Assembly (NCBI GenBank): GCA_018242685.1
Contig: JAFEBM010000041.1
Span: 1-64,000, forward strand
Source of the DNA: Nitrospira sp.
Lineage (GTDB): Bacteria > Nitrospirota > Nitrospiria > Nitrospirales > Nitrospiraceae
Length of the DNA: 64,000 nucleotides
Reading direction: 5' to 3'
The notes under the pieces are model-generated. The model saw only the letters and a list, made by a program, of their open reading frames with translations. It was not told the DNA's origin and ran no database searches. Positions within the stretch are counted from its first letter, which is position 1; each line of letters begins with the position of its first letter. The position numbers and the translations under genes were made by a program. Of this stretch, positions 8,274 to 18,573 are shown piece by piece.

Positions 8274-9488
8274 ATGCCGAGCCAAAACTTAAGAGATGAT
8301 GCCGACAAATATCTCATGCAGACTTATAGTCGCCAGCCGATCACGATCGTACGGGGGCGAGGCACGAAAGTCTACGATCTGGAAGGCCGGGAGTACATCG
8401 ATTTTGTCGGTGGGATTGCCGTCAATGTGCTGGGGCATGGTCATCCTGACCTGGTTCAGGCCATCCAACGCCAAGCCATGCATCTGATCCACACCTCGAA
8501 CCTCTACTACACTGAGCCACAAGTAAATCTGGCGAAAATGTTGGTGGACTATTCGTTTGCCGACCGTGTGTTCTTCTGCAACAGCGGAGCCGAAGCGAAT
8601 GAGGCGGCGATTAAGCTTGCGCGGCGGTACGGACATGAGCGGCATGGACCCGACCGCTTTGAAGTCATCACCATGAAGAATTCGTTCCATGGCCGAACGC
8701 TGGCCACGCTCACCGCTACGGGGCAGGAGAAGGTTCAGAAGGGGTTCGAGCCGCTGATGCCGGGATTTGCTTATGCACCGTTCAACGATTTCGGCGCGAT
8801 CGAGTCCATGGTCAATGCGAAGACCGCGGCGATCATGCTGGAACCGATTCAAGGGGAAGGTGGCGTGTATGTGGCCGACCGGAATTATCTCAGAAACCTG
8901 CGGGACCTCTGTACACAACAGGACATCTTGCTCATTTTTGATGAAATTCAAACGGGTATGGGGAGAACCGGCACCTTATTCGCCCATGAGCAACTCGACG
9001 TAAAACCCGATATCATGACTCTTGCTAAAGGTCTCGGCGGAGGAGTGCCGATCGGAGCCTGTCTGGCGAAGGAATCAGTGGCCGCAGCGTTTACGCCCGG
9101 CTCTCACGCGTCGACGTTCGGGGGCAACCCCTTGGCCTGTGCTGCGGGGCTGGCCGTCTGCCGCACGCTGCTCGAAGGAAAGGTGCTGGACCAAGCACGA
9201 CGCATGGGCGAGTACTTAGCAAAGGGATTGGCCGACTGTAAAGACCGCCATCGAATCGTGAAGGATGTCCGAGGCCTTGGTCTCTTGCAAGGCATGGAGT
9301 TGGAGGCCGACTCCCGAGCGGTGGTGGCCGATGCACTCGTCCGCGGGGTGCTGATCAATGCAACAGGTGAGCGTGTGCTTCGCTTTGTGCCGCCATTGAT
9401 CACCACGCAGGAGGACATCGACAAACTGTTGGATGTGCTGAGCGCCATTTTACACCAACGCGACACAGATAAAGCCTTACACCACTGA
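8274..9488 (+). CDS. argD: Acetylornithine aminotransferase
   Basis: This 404 aa class III PLP aminotransferase makes N-acetylornithine from the semialdehyde in arginine synthesis. Visible features are FVGGIAVNVLGHGHP, the phosphate-binding FCNSGAEANEAAIKLAR, the IFDEIQTGMGRTG segment with the conserved Asp, and the PLP lysine K252 in TLAKGLGGGVPIG. It is the first gene of the argD-argF-argG-argH string. AGGA precedes its ATG, and its TGA overlaps the argF ATG by one base, which suggests translational coupling. ArgD proteins often also accept succinyl-diaminopimelate intermediates, but here dapL makes that role unnecessary. Confidence 0.95.
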   Translation: MPSQNLRDDADKYLMQTYSRQPITIVRGRGTKVYDLEGREYIDFVGGIAVNVLGHGHPDLVQAIQRQAMHLIHTSNLYYTEPQVNLAKMLVDYSFADRVFFCNSGAEANEAAIKLARRYGHERHGPDRFEVITMKNSFHGRTLATLTATGQEKVQKGFEPLMPGFAYAPFNDFGAIESMVNAKTAAIMLEPIQGEGGVYVADRNYLRNLRDLCTQQDILLIFDEIQTGMGRTGTLFAHEQLDVKPDIMTLAKGLGGGVPIGACLAKESVAAAFTPGSHASTFGGNPLACAAGLAVCRTLLEGKVLDQARRMGEYLAKGLADCKDRHRIVKDVRGLGLLQGMELEADSRAVVADALVRGVLINATGERVLRFVPPLITTQEDIDKLLDVLSAILHQRDTDKALHH

Positions 9489-10465
9489 TGACCGTACCAG
9501 CTCGACAGAGAATCCGCAGCGGGCGCTATGCCAAGGACCTGCTTGATGTCGCGACGATGCCGCGGCAACAGGTAGTCGACTTGTTGCGCTTGGCGACGTC
9601 GCTGAAGAAGAAGCAACGTCAGGGTACTCCGCACCGGTTGCTGCACGGAAAGACATTAGGACTGTTGTTTCAAAAACCGTCGACAAGGACCCGCGTCTCG
9701 TTCGAGGCGGGGATGAACCAACTCGGCGGCCATGCACTGGTCCTTCCCATGAGCGACATCCAACTCTCGCGCGGTGAGACGGTCTCGGACACGGCGCGCG
9801 TCCTGTCACGCTACCTGGACGGAATCGTGATCCGAACCTATGATCATGCGATCGTCGAGGAATGGGCGGCAGAAGCCACGATGCCGGTGATTAACGGGCT
9901 GACCGACCATAGCCATCCCTGTCAGGCCCTGTCTGATTTGATGACGATTCGGGAGATCAAGGGACGGCTCGAAGGACTCAGCCTTGCCTACATCGGTGAC
10001 GGAAACAACGTGGCCAACTCGCTCATCGAAGCAGGCACGAAGATGGGCCTACGCATCGTGATCGGATGCCCGTCCGGCTATCAGCCGGATCAGCGGGTGA
10101 TCGATCGTGCGAGAATAGAAGGACAAGCCACCGGCGCGTCCATCGAGGTGTTGGAGAATCCCCTTGTCGCCGTGAAAGAAGCGGATGTGGTGTATACCGA
10201 CGTGTGGATCAGTATGGGCCGCGAGCGGGAGCAGGCGCGACGATTACGAACGCTCGCTCCCTACCAGTTGAACAAACGGCTGCTGCAACGGGCGAAACCC
10301 GATGCCATCGTCATGCATTGTTTGCCGGCCCATCGTGGAGAAGAGATTACGGCGGAAGTCCTGGACGGCATACAGTCCGTCATCATCGATCAAGCGGAAA
10401 ATCGCCTGCACATGCAAAAGGCGATCTTGACCCAGCTGCTCAGCCGGAAGAAAACCACCGAATAG
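9488..10465 (+). CDS. argF: Ornithine carbamoyltransferase
   Basis: The 325 aa enzyme joins carbamoyl phosphate and ornithine to give citrulline. It shows the carbamoyl-phosphate loop STRTR at residues 65-69, the HPCQALSD motif, and the ornithine loop [12 protein letters not shown] near the C-terminus. The start overlaps the argD stop by one base, and argG begins 8 bases after its stop, so it sits within one operon. Confidence 0.95.
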   Translation: MTVPARQRIRSGRYAKDLLDVATMPRQQVVDLLRLATSLKKKQRQGTPHRLLHGKTLGLLFQKPSTRTRVSFEAGMNQLGGHALVLPMSDIQLSRGETVSDTARVLSRYLDGIVIRTYDHAIVEEWAAEATMPVINGLTDHSHPCQALSDLMTIREIKGRLEGLSLAYIGDGNNVANSLIEAGTKMGLRIVIGCPSGYQPDQRVIDRARIEGQATGASIEVLENPLVAVKEADVVYTDVWISMGREREQARRLRTLAPYQLNKRLLQRAKPDAIVMHCLPAHRGEEITAEVLDGIQSVIIDQAENRLHMQKAILTQLLSRKKTTE

Positions 10466-10473
10466 GATCCACC

Positions 10474-11688
10474 ATGAACCCAAAAGCGATCAAGAAAATC
10501 GTCCTGGCCTATTCCGGCGGGCTCGATACATCCGTCATCCTCAAATGGCTTCAGGAAACCTATCAGGCCGAGATCGTCGCGTTTTGCGCCGACCTTGGCC
10601 AAGGAGAAGACCTGAAGGCCGTCAAGGCCAAAGCTCAATCGCTCGGCGTCAGGAAGGTCTATGTGGAGGATCTGCGGGAGACCTTCGTGAAGGACTATGT
10701 GTTCCCGATGTTGCGCGGGAATGCGATGTATGAAGGTTGCTATCTCCTTGGGACGTCGATCGCCCGCCCGCTGATCGCTCGTCGACAGGCTGAAATCGCG
10801 CTCAAAGAGAGCGCCGAGGCGGTGTCGCACGGCGCCACGGGAAAGGGCAATGATCAGGTACGTTTCGAGCTGACCTATATGGCGCTCGCCCCTCATTTGA
10901 AGATTATTGCGCCTTGGCGGGAATGGACCATGCGCTCTCGGCGTGAACTGATCGAATATGCCGATCGCCACGGCATTCCGGTGACCGCGACCAAAGCCAA
11001 GCCCTACAGCACGGACCCGAATCTGTTTCACATCAGTTATGAAGGCGGCATTCTTGAGGATCCATGGGAATCGCCGCCGGATGAAATATTCCAGATGACC
11101 GTCTCTCCGGAAAAGGCGCCGGATAAGCCGCAGGAAATCGAGATCGAATATCAAACGGGCAATCCCGTCGCGGTCGATGGCAGGAAAATGAGCCCTGCGG
11201 CCTTACTGGCTCACCTCAACAAGCTGGGCGGCGCGCACGGGATCGGTCGGGTCGATCTGGTGGAAAACCGCTACGTCGGGATGAAGTCGCGCGGGGTATA
11301 TGAAACGCCGGGAGGAACGATTCTGCACATTGCGCATCGCGGACTCGAATCCTTGACGATGGACCGTGAAGTCCTCCACTTCCGCGACAGTTTGATCCCA
11401 CGATTTGCGGACCTGATCTACAACGGGTATTGGTTCAGCCCTGAGCGCGAAATGATGCAGACGGCGATCGATGACGCTCAGAAAGACGTCAGCGGTGTCG
11501 CACGGGTCAAACTCTATAAGGGAAACTGTACTCTGGCCGGACGTAAATCGAAACAGTCTCTCTATCGCCTCGACGTCGCCACGTTCGAGGAAGATGACGT
11601 GTATAACCAGAAGGACGCGGAAGGCTTCATACGGTTGAACGCATTGCGACTGAAGATTCGCGCGCAGAGAAAGAAAGCCTCGTCTTGA
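10474..11688 (+). CDS. argG: Argininosuccinate synthase
   Basis: The 404 aa enzyme condenses citrulline and aspartate at the cost of ATP. The ATP-pyrophosphatase loop [11 protein letters not shown] is at residues 11-21, followed by [25 protein letters not shown] and the [19 protein letters not shown] region. The ATG at 10474 has AGGA before it and gives the usual family length; a longer frame reading back into argF is a shadow. Its TGA overlaps the argH ATG. Confidence 0.96.
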   Translation: MNPKAIKKIVLAYSGGLDTSVILKWLQETYQAEIVAFCADLGQGEDLKAVKAKAQSLGVRKVYVEDLRETFVKDYVFPMLRGNAMYEGCYLLGTSIARPLIARRQAEIALKESAEAVSHGATGKGNDQVRFELTYMALAPHLKIIAPWREWTMRSRRELIEYADRHGIPVTATKAKPYSTDPNLFHISYEGGILEDPWESPPDEIFQMTVSPEKAPDKPQEIEIEYQTGNPVAVDGRKMSPAALLAHLNKLGGAHGIGRVDLVENRYVGMKSRGVYETPGGTILHIAHRGLESLTMDREVLHFRDSLIPRFADLIYNGYWFSPEREMMQTAIDDAQKDVSGVARVKLYKGNCTLAGRKSKQSLYRLDVATFEEDDVYNQKDAEGFIRLNALRLKIRAQRKKASS

Positions 11689-13100
11689 TGGCCAAGCGCA
11701 GAAACCATCCGAAGTCGACCGGCGGTGGTGGGAAAGCCTGGGCCGGCCGGTTTCGAGAGCAGACCGATCCATTCGTTGAAGCGTTTACCAAGTCGGTGAT
11801 GGTCGACAGTCGGCTCTATAGTGAGGACATCGTCGGCAGCATCGCCCATTGCAAGACACTTGAAAAGGCGCGAGTTCTCACGCGAACGGAGACGCGCGCC
11901 ATTGTTCGTGGGTTGGAATCAGTCAAACGAGAGTTGGATCGTGGACAATTCGTCTTCTCACCTCAAGACGAAGATATACACATGGCCATCGAGCGGCGCT
12001 TGACCGAAATGATCGGCCCGTTGGGAGGCAAATTGCACACAGGCCGTAGCCGGAATGATCAAGTAGCTCTGGATATTCGACTGTATTTGCGTACTCAACT
12101 GGATGAGTTGCATGAACGACTAGCTGAATTTCAACGCGTACTGGTTGCCAAAGCCGGTGCAAACCGCACCGTCATGATGCCTGGATATACCCACCTGCAA
12201 CGGGCTCAGCCGGTCCTGTTTGCGCATCACTTGCTGGCGTATGTGGAGATGTTCGAACGAGACAAAGGTCGGCTACGCGATGCGAGGAGCCGACTCAATA
12301 TCATGCCGCTCGGATCCGGCGCCTTGGCCGGCACGAACTATCCCGTGAACCGGCGATATACGGCTGAACTGCTGGGCTTTCCTGCTGTCACCCTGAACAG
12401 CATGGATGCGGTGTCCGACCGCGATTTCATGATTGAAGTCGCATCGGCCCTCTCGATTGTGATGATGCATTTGTCACGGCTGAGCGAGGAATTGATCGTG
12501 TGGGCGTCGCAGGAATTTCAGTTTGTCGATCTGCCGGACTCATTCTGCACGGGAAGCAGCATGATGCCGCAGAAGAAGAATCCCGATGTCCCGGAACTGG
12601 TCCGAGGAAAAACCGGTCGCGTCTATGGCCACCTCATCAATCTGCTGACCCTGCTCAAGGCTCTGCCGTTAAGTTATAATCGGGATTTGCAGGAAGATAA
12701 ACCGGCGCTCTTTGACGCCCTTGATACCGTGACGTCCTCTCTCCGAGTGATGACGGAATTGATGCGCCGACTAAAAATCAACGAAGAGGCCCTGAAGCAA
12801 GCGTTGCAAGGAGGCGGACTCCTCGCCACGGAACTGGCCGACTACTTGGTCATGAGAGGCGTCCCGTTTCGTGAAGCTCACGGGATCACCGGACGGATCG
12901 TCCGGGCTGCCCTTGATCGAGGACGTGACGTCACGGATTTTTCACTTGAAGAACTTCGTGTATTTTGTGAACGGATCGACAAGAGTGTATTTTCTCGACT
13001 GACTCCCGCGGCGGCAATTGATCACAAAGGACAAATCGGCGGGACTGCACGGAGCCGAGTTGACCAGCGAATTAAAGAACTTGAGCAATTATTGTCATGA
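11688..13100 (+). CDS. argH: Argininosuccinate lyase
   Basis: The 470 aa enzyme splits argininosuccinate into arginine and fumarate, the last step of arginine synthesis. It has the lyase superfamily signature GSSMMPQKKNPD, the HTGRSRNDQ substrate segment and the GYTHLQRAQP motif. The start overlaps the argG stop (TGATG), and its own stop overlaps the next ATG (ATGA), so it is coupled on both sides. Confidence 0.96.
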   Translation: MAKRRNHPKSTGGGGKAWAGRFREQTDPFVEAFTKSVMVDSRLYSEDIVGSIAHCKTLEKARVLTRTETRAIVRGLESVKRELDRGQFVFSPQDEDIHMAIERRLTEMIGPLGGKLHTGRSRNDQVALDIRLYLRTQLDELHERLAEFQRVLVAKAGANRTVMMPGYTHLQRAQPVLFAHHLLAYVEMFERDKGRLRDARSRLNIMPLGSGALAGTNYPVNRRYTAELLGFPAVTLNSMDAVSDRDFMIEVASALSIVMMHLSRLSEELIVWASQEFQFVDLPDSFCTGSSMMPQKKNPDVPELVRGKTGRVYGHLINLLTLLKALPLSYNRDLQEDKPALFDALDTVTSSLRVMTELMRRLKINEEALKQALQGGGLLATELADYLVMRGVPFREAHGITGRIVRAALDRGRDVTDFSLEELRVFCERIDKSVFSRLTPAAAIDHKGQIGGTARSRVDQRIKELEQLLS

Positions 13101-13321
13101 AAGCTGCTGTCTTCATTGTGGCAGGGCTGCTGATTTCTTGCGGAGTGGTGGGGTCACCGGTTCCCCCGGATTACGTCGGAGTCGCGCCCACGATCGAGAA
13201 GCAGAAAAGGCAACATGCCCTCGAGACAGGGCGGCAAGCGGGAGAACCGACTGAGCCGGATCCTACCCTGGGAGCCCATGATATTGATCTCCCCCCATCG
13301 CAGCCCGTGGGAATACGGTAA
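13097..13321 (+). CDS. Small LptM-like lipoprotein, 74 aa
   Basis: A short signal peptide ends in a lipobox (GLLISC) with the acceptor Cys at residue 15, followed by GVVGSPVPP. A Cys-Gly start followed closely by Gly and a Pro pair resembles LptM/YifL, a small outer-membrane lipoprotein that assists LptD maturation and is often encoded near lysA or dapF. The rest is polar and probably disordered. It overlaps argH by four bases and lies 47 bases before lysA. The LptM assignment is inferred from the motif and neighbourhood. Confidence 0.65.
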   Translation: MKAAVFIVAGLLISCGVVGSPVPPDYVGVAPTIEKQKRQHALETGRQAGEPTEPDPTLGAHDIDLPPSQPVGIR

Positions 13322-13368
13322 AAGATCTAGAGCGTGATGCAATTGAGATAATACAAGGAAACCACGCG

Positions 13369-14640
13369 ATGCATAGTTTCGAGTATCATCACGGTGAATT
13401 GTACTGCGAACAGGTCCCGGTCAGCCGCGTGGCGAAGGAGCTCGGCACTCCCTGTTATATCTATAGCCATGCGACGCTCGTCCGGCATTTCCACGCCTAC
13501 GACAGGGCATTCAAAGATATCCCGCATATCATCGCCTTCGCGATGAAAGCCAATTCCAATCTGGCCATCCTTCGCATGATGGCAAAGGAAGGGAGCGGCG
13601 CGGATATCGTGTCGGGCGGTGAGCTGTTCCGAGCCCTCAAAGCCGGCATGCCGGCTTCTAAAATCGTCTTCGCCGGCGTCGGTAAATCGCCGGATGAAAT
13701 CCGCAACGCGCTGAAGGCCGACATCCTCATGTTCAATGTCGAGTCGTCGGCGGAGATCCATGCGATCAACGAGGTGGCGGCCTCGGTCGGCAAAAAGGCG
13801 CGTATCGCGTTGCGGATTAATCCGGACGTGGATCCGAAAACGCACCCCTACATTTCGACGGGGATGAAGAAAAGCAAGTTCGGCATCGCGTCGGATCGCG
13901 CGCTTGAAGAATACAAAATGGCGTCCTCACTGAGCCATACCGACGTAGTGGGCGTCCATGCCCACATCGGCTCGCAGTTGACGGACGTGACGCCGTTCGT
14001 CGATTCACTCAAGAAGGTCGTGGCGCTCATCGATACGCTGAAGAGCCAGGGGATCAACATCCGTTACCTGAATATCGGAGGCGGGCTCGGCATCACCTAT
14101 TCCGAGGAGAAGCCGCCGTTGCCCCAGGACCTGGCTGAGGCGATCTCGCCGCTCGTTAAGGATTTGGGGCTGACGCTGGTCATGGAGCCGGGCCGCGTCA
14201 TCGTCGGCAACGCCGGCATCCTGGTAACCAGGGCGTTGTACGAGAAGGCCGGGGAGACGAAACACTTCGTCATCGTCGATGCTGCCATGAACGATTTGAT
14301 TCGACCGAGCTTGTACGGCGCCTACCACGAAATTCGCCCCGTGCAGGAGGACGCCGTCCGTCGGACTAAACAGACGGTGGATATCGTCGGGCCTGTGTGT
14401 GAATCAGGAGATTTTTTGGCCAAGGATCGATCGTTACCAGGCGTCAAGCCCGGTGAGTTATTGGCGGTCATGAGCGCAGGAGCATATGGCTTTGTGATGG
14501 CATCGAATTACAACTCTCGGCCTCGTGTGCCGGAAATCCTCGTCAAGGGCGGAGAGTATCACGTCATTCGAAATCGAGAGACATACGACGACCTCGTACG
14601 AGGCGAGAGCATTCCATCGTTTCTCAGCGAAACGGAGTGA
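13369..14640 (+). CDS. lysA: Diaminopimelate decarboxylase
   Basis: The 423 aa PLP enzyme decarboxylates meso-diaminopimelate to lysine. The PLP lysine is K60 in AFAMKANSN. Other family marks are GADIVSGGELFRAL, HAHIGSQLTD, the GGGLGI phosphate loop and GPVCESGDFLAKDR with the active-site Cys from the partner subunit. AAGGAAA precedes the ATG. The gene follows the arginine genes and leads into dapA and dapB. Confidence 0.96.
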   Translation: MHSFEYHHGELYCEQVPVSRVAKELGTPCYIYSHATLVRHFHAYDRAFKDIPHIIAFAMKANSNLAILRMMAKEGSGADIVSGGELFRALKAGMPASKIVFAGVGKSPDEIRNALKADILMFNVESSAEIHAINEVAASVGKKARIALRINPDVDPKTHPYISTGMKKSKFGIASDRALEEYKMASSLSHTDVVGVHAHIGSQLTDVTPFVDSLKKVVALIDTLKSQGINIRYLNIGGGLGITYSEEKPPLPQDLAEAISPLVKDLGLTLVMEPGRVIVGNAGILVTRALYEKAGETKHFVIVDAAMNDLIRPSLYGAYHEIRPVQEDAVRRTKQTVDIVGPVCESGDFLAKDRSLPGVKPGELLAVMSAGAYGFVMASNYNSRPRVPEILVKGGEYHVIRNRETYDDLVRGESIPSFLSETE

Positions 14641-14648
14641 GAGTGAGT

Positions 14649-15521
14649 ATGTTTGCCGGATCGCTTGTCGCGATTGTCACACCGTTCCGACAGGGCAAAG
14701 TCGACGAGCGTGCTTTGGCCGAGTTGATCGAGTGGCAGATTGCCAACGGCACCAACGGCATAGTCCCCTGCGGAACCACAGGTGAATCGGCCACGCTTTC
14801 TCATAGCGAGCATAATCGGGTGATTGAGTTGACGGTCGAGGTGGTCTGCCGGAGGGTACCGGTCATTGCCGGAACTGGTTCGAACAGCACGGAAGAAGCC
14901 ATCGCGCTCACGAAACACGCGAAACAGGCTGGGGCCGACGGCGGGTTGCTTATTACCCCTTACTACAACAAACCTACCCAGGAAGGACTCTATCGACACT
15001 ATAAGGCGGTTGCGGAGGCCGTGGACCTGCCTTTAGTCCTGTACAACATCCCCGGTCGCACCGGAGTCAACATGCTCCCGTCAACGATCGCCCGGCTCTC
15101 AACCATTAATACGATTGTCGGGGTCAAGGAAGGGAGTGGCTCCGTCCAACAGGCCTCTGATATCGTGCAGATGTGCGGTGACCGCCTCACCGTGCTGGCT
15201 GGCGACGACTCCTTGACACTACCTATGATGGCAGTTGGCGGGAAGGGTGTAATTACTGTCACAGCTAATATCATGCCATTGGAAATGGCAGGCCTTGTGA
15301 AAGCCTTTGCCGATGGGAGAATCGACGAAGCACGACAGATTCATTTTAAACTCTCTCCCCTCTTTGCGGCATTGTTCTATGAAACCAACCCCATTCCGGT
15401 CAAAGAAGCGTTGGGGCTTATGAGGAAGATTGACCCCGAATTGCGCTTGCCGCTTTGTCCTATGGCCCAGGACTCACGCGAGAAATTGATTCGCGTCCTG
15501 AACGATGCAGCGTTGATCTAA
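14649..15521 (+). CDS. dapA: 4-hydroxy-tetrahydrodipicolinate synthase
   Basis: The 290 aa class I aldolase condenses pyruvate with aspartate semialdehyde. It has CGTTGESATLS, the catalytic Tyr in LYNIPGRTG (about residue 132) and the Schiff-base lysine K160 in GVKEGSG. The ATG at 14649 gives the usual MFxGSLVAIVTPF start and follows a GAGTGAG stretch. GTG codons at 14637 and 14643 are alternatives. It starts 8 bases after lysA. Confidence 0.95.
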   Translation: MFAGSLVAIVTPFRQGKVDERALAELIEWQIANGTNGIVPCGTTGESATLSHSEHNRVIELTVEVVCRRVPVIAGTGSNSTEEAIALTKHAKQAGADGGLLITPYYNKPTQEGLYRHYKAVAEAVDLPLVLYNIPGRTGVNMLPSTIARLSTINTIVGVKEGSGSVQQASDIVQMCGDRLTVLAGDDSLTLPMMAVGGKGVITVTANIMPLEMAGLVKAFADGRIDEARQIHFKLSPLFAALFYETNPIPVKEALGLMRKIDPELRLPLCPMAQDSREKLIRVLNDAALI

Positions 15522-15549
15522 CTCTGACAATAGCTAGGTGCACGACAAG

Positions 15550-16353
15550 ATGATCAAGATCATAGTAGCAGGTGCAGCCGGCCGAATGGGCTGTCGACTG
15601 GTGTCACTGATAAGGGATTCTACTGCTTTGAGCCTGATAGGAGCCTTAGAGGGAAAAGGGCATCCGGCATTGGGAGAGGATGCGGGCGAAATTGCCGGAG
15701 CGGGTCGTGCCGACCTTCTCATCACGGATGATCTCTCCATGTTGATGGAACGAGGAGAAGTTGTGATCGATTTTTCGTCCCCCTCGGCGACGCTTGAACA
15801 TATGCGAACGGTTGCTCACCATCGACGTGCCATGGTAATCGGGACTACCGGCTTTTCTGCTGTTCAACTCGACGAGCTGAGGTCACTGGCCCAGCAGATT
15901 CCCTGCGTCTTTTCTCCGAACATGAGTGTCGGAATCAACCTGATCTGTAAAGTTATCGGTGAGATGGCCAAAACACTGGGTGACGATTACGACATCGAGG
16001 TCATTGAAGCTCACCACAGGCTGAAGAAGGACGCTCCGAGCGGCACGGCCCTCAAGATTGCCGAGGTTCTCGCCTGTTCGGTGAGCCGAGATTTGAACCA
16101 GGTCGGAGTTTATGCCCGCAAGGGGTTGATCGGAGAGCGAATCAAAGGAGAGATCGGAATTCAAACCATTCGCGCCGGCGATATCGTCGGCGATCATACG
16201 ATTCTGTTCGGCGGTATGGGAGAGCGAATCGAGGTCACCCACCGAGCCAGCAGCCGCGATACGTTCGTCAGGGGAGCCCTGCGAGCCGCGAGCTGGATTG
16301 TCCGCCAGCCGGCTGGCTTATACGACATGATGGATGTCTTAAGCCTTCGTTGA
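15550..16353 (+). CDS. dapB: 4-hydroxy-tetrahydrodipicolinate reductase
   Basis: The 267 aa enzyme reduces the DapA product with NAD(P)H. It has the dinucleotide loop VAGAAGRMG at the N-terminus, IGTTGFS, and the catalytic EAHHRLKKDAPSGTA motif (His 155/156, Lys 159). The ATG at 15550 gives the normal MIKIIVAGAAGRMG start with AGGTG upstream; a GTG at 15538 is possible. It closes the arg-lys gene string. Confidence 0.95.
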   Translation: MIKIIVAGAAGRMGCRLVSLIRDSTALSLIGALEGKGHPALGEDAGEIAGAGRADLLITDDLSMLMERGEVVIDFSSPSATLEHMRTVAHHRRAMVIGTTGFSAVQLDELRSLAQQIPCVFSPNMSVGINLICKVIGEMAKTLGDDYDIEVIEAHHRLKKDAPSGTALKIAEVLACSVSRDLNQVGVYARKGLIGERIKGEIGIQTIRAGDIVGDHTILFGGMGERIEVTHRASSRDTFVRGALRAASWIVRQPAGLYDMMDVLSLR

Positions 16354-16733
16354 TTCCTCTTCCTTCACATCATCATACATAAGCAGCTGGTTGCTTTTTC
16401 AGCGACCCGCCTAAATACTTGCAGTGCGTTTCATCCACCAACTCCTGTGCAAAATACAGCTGACTGAAATGAATAACTTGGCAGGTCTCTCAAACTCAAG
16501 AGCAGTGGCGGTTATGTGAAAAGGTAGAATTGTCCGTGAGGCATTCAAGACTTTCAGTTGATCTCTGTCAACTGCGTCGTAATCCACATGATGGTCAATA
16601 TTCGTCTACAGAGTAGCGGCGTATCTGAAAAGACGGGCACCATTACCCGCATTGGCTGGAAGTGTCTAATAGGCAACCTCACAGCGCCTGCTCATTCGAA
16701 CGTAGCGATTCGGATTCAACGGAGGATTGAGGA
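16354..16733. other. Intergenic stretch after dapB
   Basis: About 380 bases with no supported gene, no tRNA and no strong terminator hairpin that I could see. It separates the arg-lys string from a convergent zinc-ribbon gene. Confidence 0.4.
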
Positions 16734-16886
16734 TTAATGTCGAGCCGTGATCGGCCGAGGCTCCTGATCCGCTGCTTTCCGACGACCACAATTCAAACAG
16801 GCAAACACGGTGATCGCCAGTCCAGCGTCCAAATCCACCGCTCGTTCTGGTAGCATCGCCCCATGGCATTTATCGCAGGTTTTCAT
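16734..16886 (-). CDS. Small zinc-ribbon protein, 50 aa
   Basis: The peptide MKTCDKCHGAMLPER continues to FACLNCGRR, giving a CxxC...CxxC zinc ribbon. The start at 16886 gives a compact domain; an upstream frame to 16985 adds residues without domain character. Such single-ribbon proteins are common near signalling or redox genes, but no function can be read. The ribosome site is weak. Confidence 0.55.
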   Translation of the reverse strand: MKTCDKCHGAMLPERAVDLDAGLAITVFACLNCGRRKAADQEPRPITARH

Positions 16887-17090
16887 AGGGAGCACTTTAG
16901 CACCATCGGCTAGGGTAAGCCAATCCTCCTGAAGTACTGGATGGCACTGGCAAGAGTCCCAATGGGACCTATGAACATAGGCCATTTGTGCATGTTCCTA
17001 CCAGTAGAATCTCACCATAAACCGCAGGTAGTTGTCTTGACAGAACTCCACTGCTTTCATAGGATTGTGGTTCACTTGCGAGAGACCACT

Positions 17091-17363
17091 ATGTATAGAT
17101 TAATCCTAGTTGTTTTACTTCTTACGGTTCTCTACTTCTTGCTTCGTCAAATGTTTCGTGGATTCACAACTCCGACTCGGGATGATCGGAAGAAATCGGC
17201 TGCTCGATCTCAAGATGAAGAACAAGATCAGATGATCGAAGATCCAGTGTGTCACATATTCGTGCCGAAGCGAATTGCCGTGATCGAAATGATCGGAGGA
17301 CGGGAGTACTGTTTCTGCAGCCAGGAGTGTGCGGTGAGATTTCGGAGCGAGCACCCCATCTAG
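17091..17363 (+). CDS. Membrane-anchored YHS/TRASH-like metal-binding protein, 90 aa
   Basis: A single N-terminal membrane helix (YRLILVVLLLTVLYFLL) is followed by a charged linker and a C-terminal module with DPVCHIFVPKRIAV and YCFCSQECAVRF. The Cys spacing resembles YHS/TRASH-type metal-binding domains. The ATG at 17091 with GAGAG upstream places the helix at the very N-terminus; the longer upstream frame is not credible. Probably a small inner-membrane metal sensor or carrier. Confidence 0.6.
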   Translation: MYRLILVVLLLTVLYFLLRQMFRGFTTPTRDDRKKSAARSQDEEQDQMIEDPVCHIFVPKRIAVIEMIGGREYCFCSQECAVRFRSEHPI

Positions 17364-17434
17364 CGGGGCATTCAGAAACTATATGAAATAGCCGTCGTTG
17401 AAGAACAATCCAGCAAGTTTTTGCAATAAGTTGA

Positions 17435-17746
17435 TTAGCAGCCTGAATAGGTATAGTCGGAAAGTTTTTCGTCTTTGTCAAACTTGAGAGTGATCTGACA
17501 TTGATTGGGAGAGAAATTGAAGAGTGGCTTCCCTGACGTTCCTCCGGCAATACGATGGTAAGTCCAGGTCTCTCCACCAAAAAAACGGGATGCTTTGCCG
17601 TCCGGGGTACCCCAGTTTTTTTCGAACCACCCCTTCTCCTTTCCCTGAAGCTCGGCCGGTTTCAGTGAAGCTTCTAGGTAGGGATTCTTCCCTGAACAAG
17701 ATGAAATTATAAGGGAGAAGAGCAGCAACCAAATCAATCGTTGCAT
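17435..17746 (-). CDS. Small lipoprotein, 103 aa
   Basis: AAAGGAG lies 9 bases before the ATG at 17746. The signal peptide ends in a lipobox (LIISC, acceptor Cys 17). The mature part includes KNWGTPDGKASRFFGGETW and QCQITLKFDKDEKL, a pattern loosely like the SmpA/BamE-type fold, where a Gly-x-Pro turn precedes an aromatic strand pair. The family assignment is tentative. The frame extension to 17959 is discarded. Confidence 0.65.
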   Translation of the reverse strand: MQRLIWLLLFSLIISSCSGKNPYLEASLKPAELQGKEKGWFEKNWGTPDGKASRFFGGETWTYHRIAGGTSGKPLFNFSPNQCQITLKFDKDEKLSDYTYSGC

Positions 17747-17917
17747 CGTGATATCTCCTTTAAGTTCAAGAGCTACTGTGGATCGAAAAACTCTATCCTC
17801 ACCTCGAAAGCCTGTCAAACTTTCGTGTCGACTTCTTGCAGTGAGGTTGAGTTCCCCATAGAATGATCGATAATAACGATATCGTCTCACGATCTCTTCG
17901 CTATGAAAGGAACAGCT

Positions 17918-18565
17918 ATGAAAATCTATCTCGATACAGCCAACGTCAAGGAAATCCACGAAGCGGCAAGCCTCGGCTTGCTCGACGGCGTAACCACGAA
18001 TCCTTCCTTAGTCGTCAAGGAAGGCAGAAGCTTCAGGGAAATGTTGCAAGAGGTGTGTAAGATCGTGGACGGGCCGATCAGCGCCGAGGTCGTGAGCATG
18101 GAAGCGGACGCCATGGTGAAAGAAGGTAGAGAGCTCGCCAAGATCCACAAGAACATCGTCGTCAAATGTCCACTGATTCCTGAAGGGCTGAAAGCTACAA
18201 AGCGGATGGCTGCTGAGGGCATCAGAGTGAACGTGACTCTCTGTTTCTCTCCAACACAGGCGCTGCTGGCGGCTAAAGCCGGTGCCTGGTGTGTGTCTCC
18301 GTTTATCGGACGGCTTGACGACATCAGCTCAAATGGCATGGAGCTCATTCGTCAGATTCTGACGATCTATCACAACTATGACTACAAGACCTTGGTGTTA
18401 GTGGCAAGCGTCCGTCATCCGCAGCACGTTGTCGAGGCGGCATTAGCCGGCGGTCACATCTGCACGATGCCCTACAGTGTGTTTCAAGCGCTCTTCAAAC
18501 ATCCCCTGACCGATGCCGGGCTGAAGAAATTTTTGGACGACTGGAAGGCGAAAGGGCAGCAATAG
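17918..18565 (+). CDS. Fructose-6-phosphate aldolase / short transaldolase-like protein
   Basis: The 215 aa product matches the short transaldolase family: [22 protein letters not shown], the Schiff-base lysine K83 in [34 protein letters not shown] and [10 protein letters not shown]. The length fits the FSA/TalC group rather than the 320 aa transaldolases. It would act in the pentose phosphate or fructose-6-phosphate aldol reactions. The ATG at 17918 follows AAAGGAA. Confidence 0.9.
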   Translation: MKIYLDTANVKEIHEAASLGLLDGVTTNPSLVVKEGRSFREMLQEVCKIVDGPISAEVVSMEADAMVKEGRELAKIHKNIVVKCPLIPEGLKATKRMAAEGIRVNVTLCFSPTQALLAAKAGAWCVSPFIGRLDDISSNGMELIRQILTIYHNYDYKTLVLVASVRHPQHVVEAALAGGHICTMPYSVFQALFKHPLTDAGLKKFLDDWKAKGQQ

Positions 18566-18573
18566 CAGTTGAC

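Noticed and set aside
8289..8951. 220 aa minus-strand frame
   Set aside because: Complement of argD.
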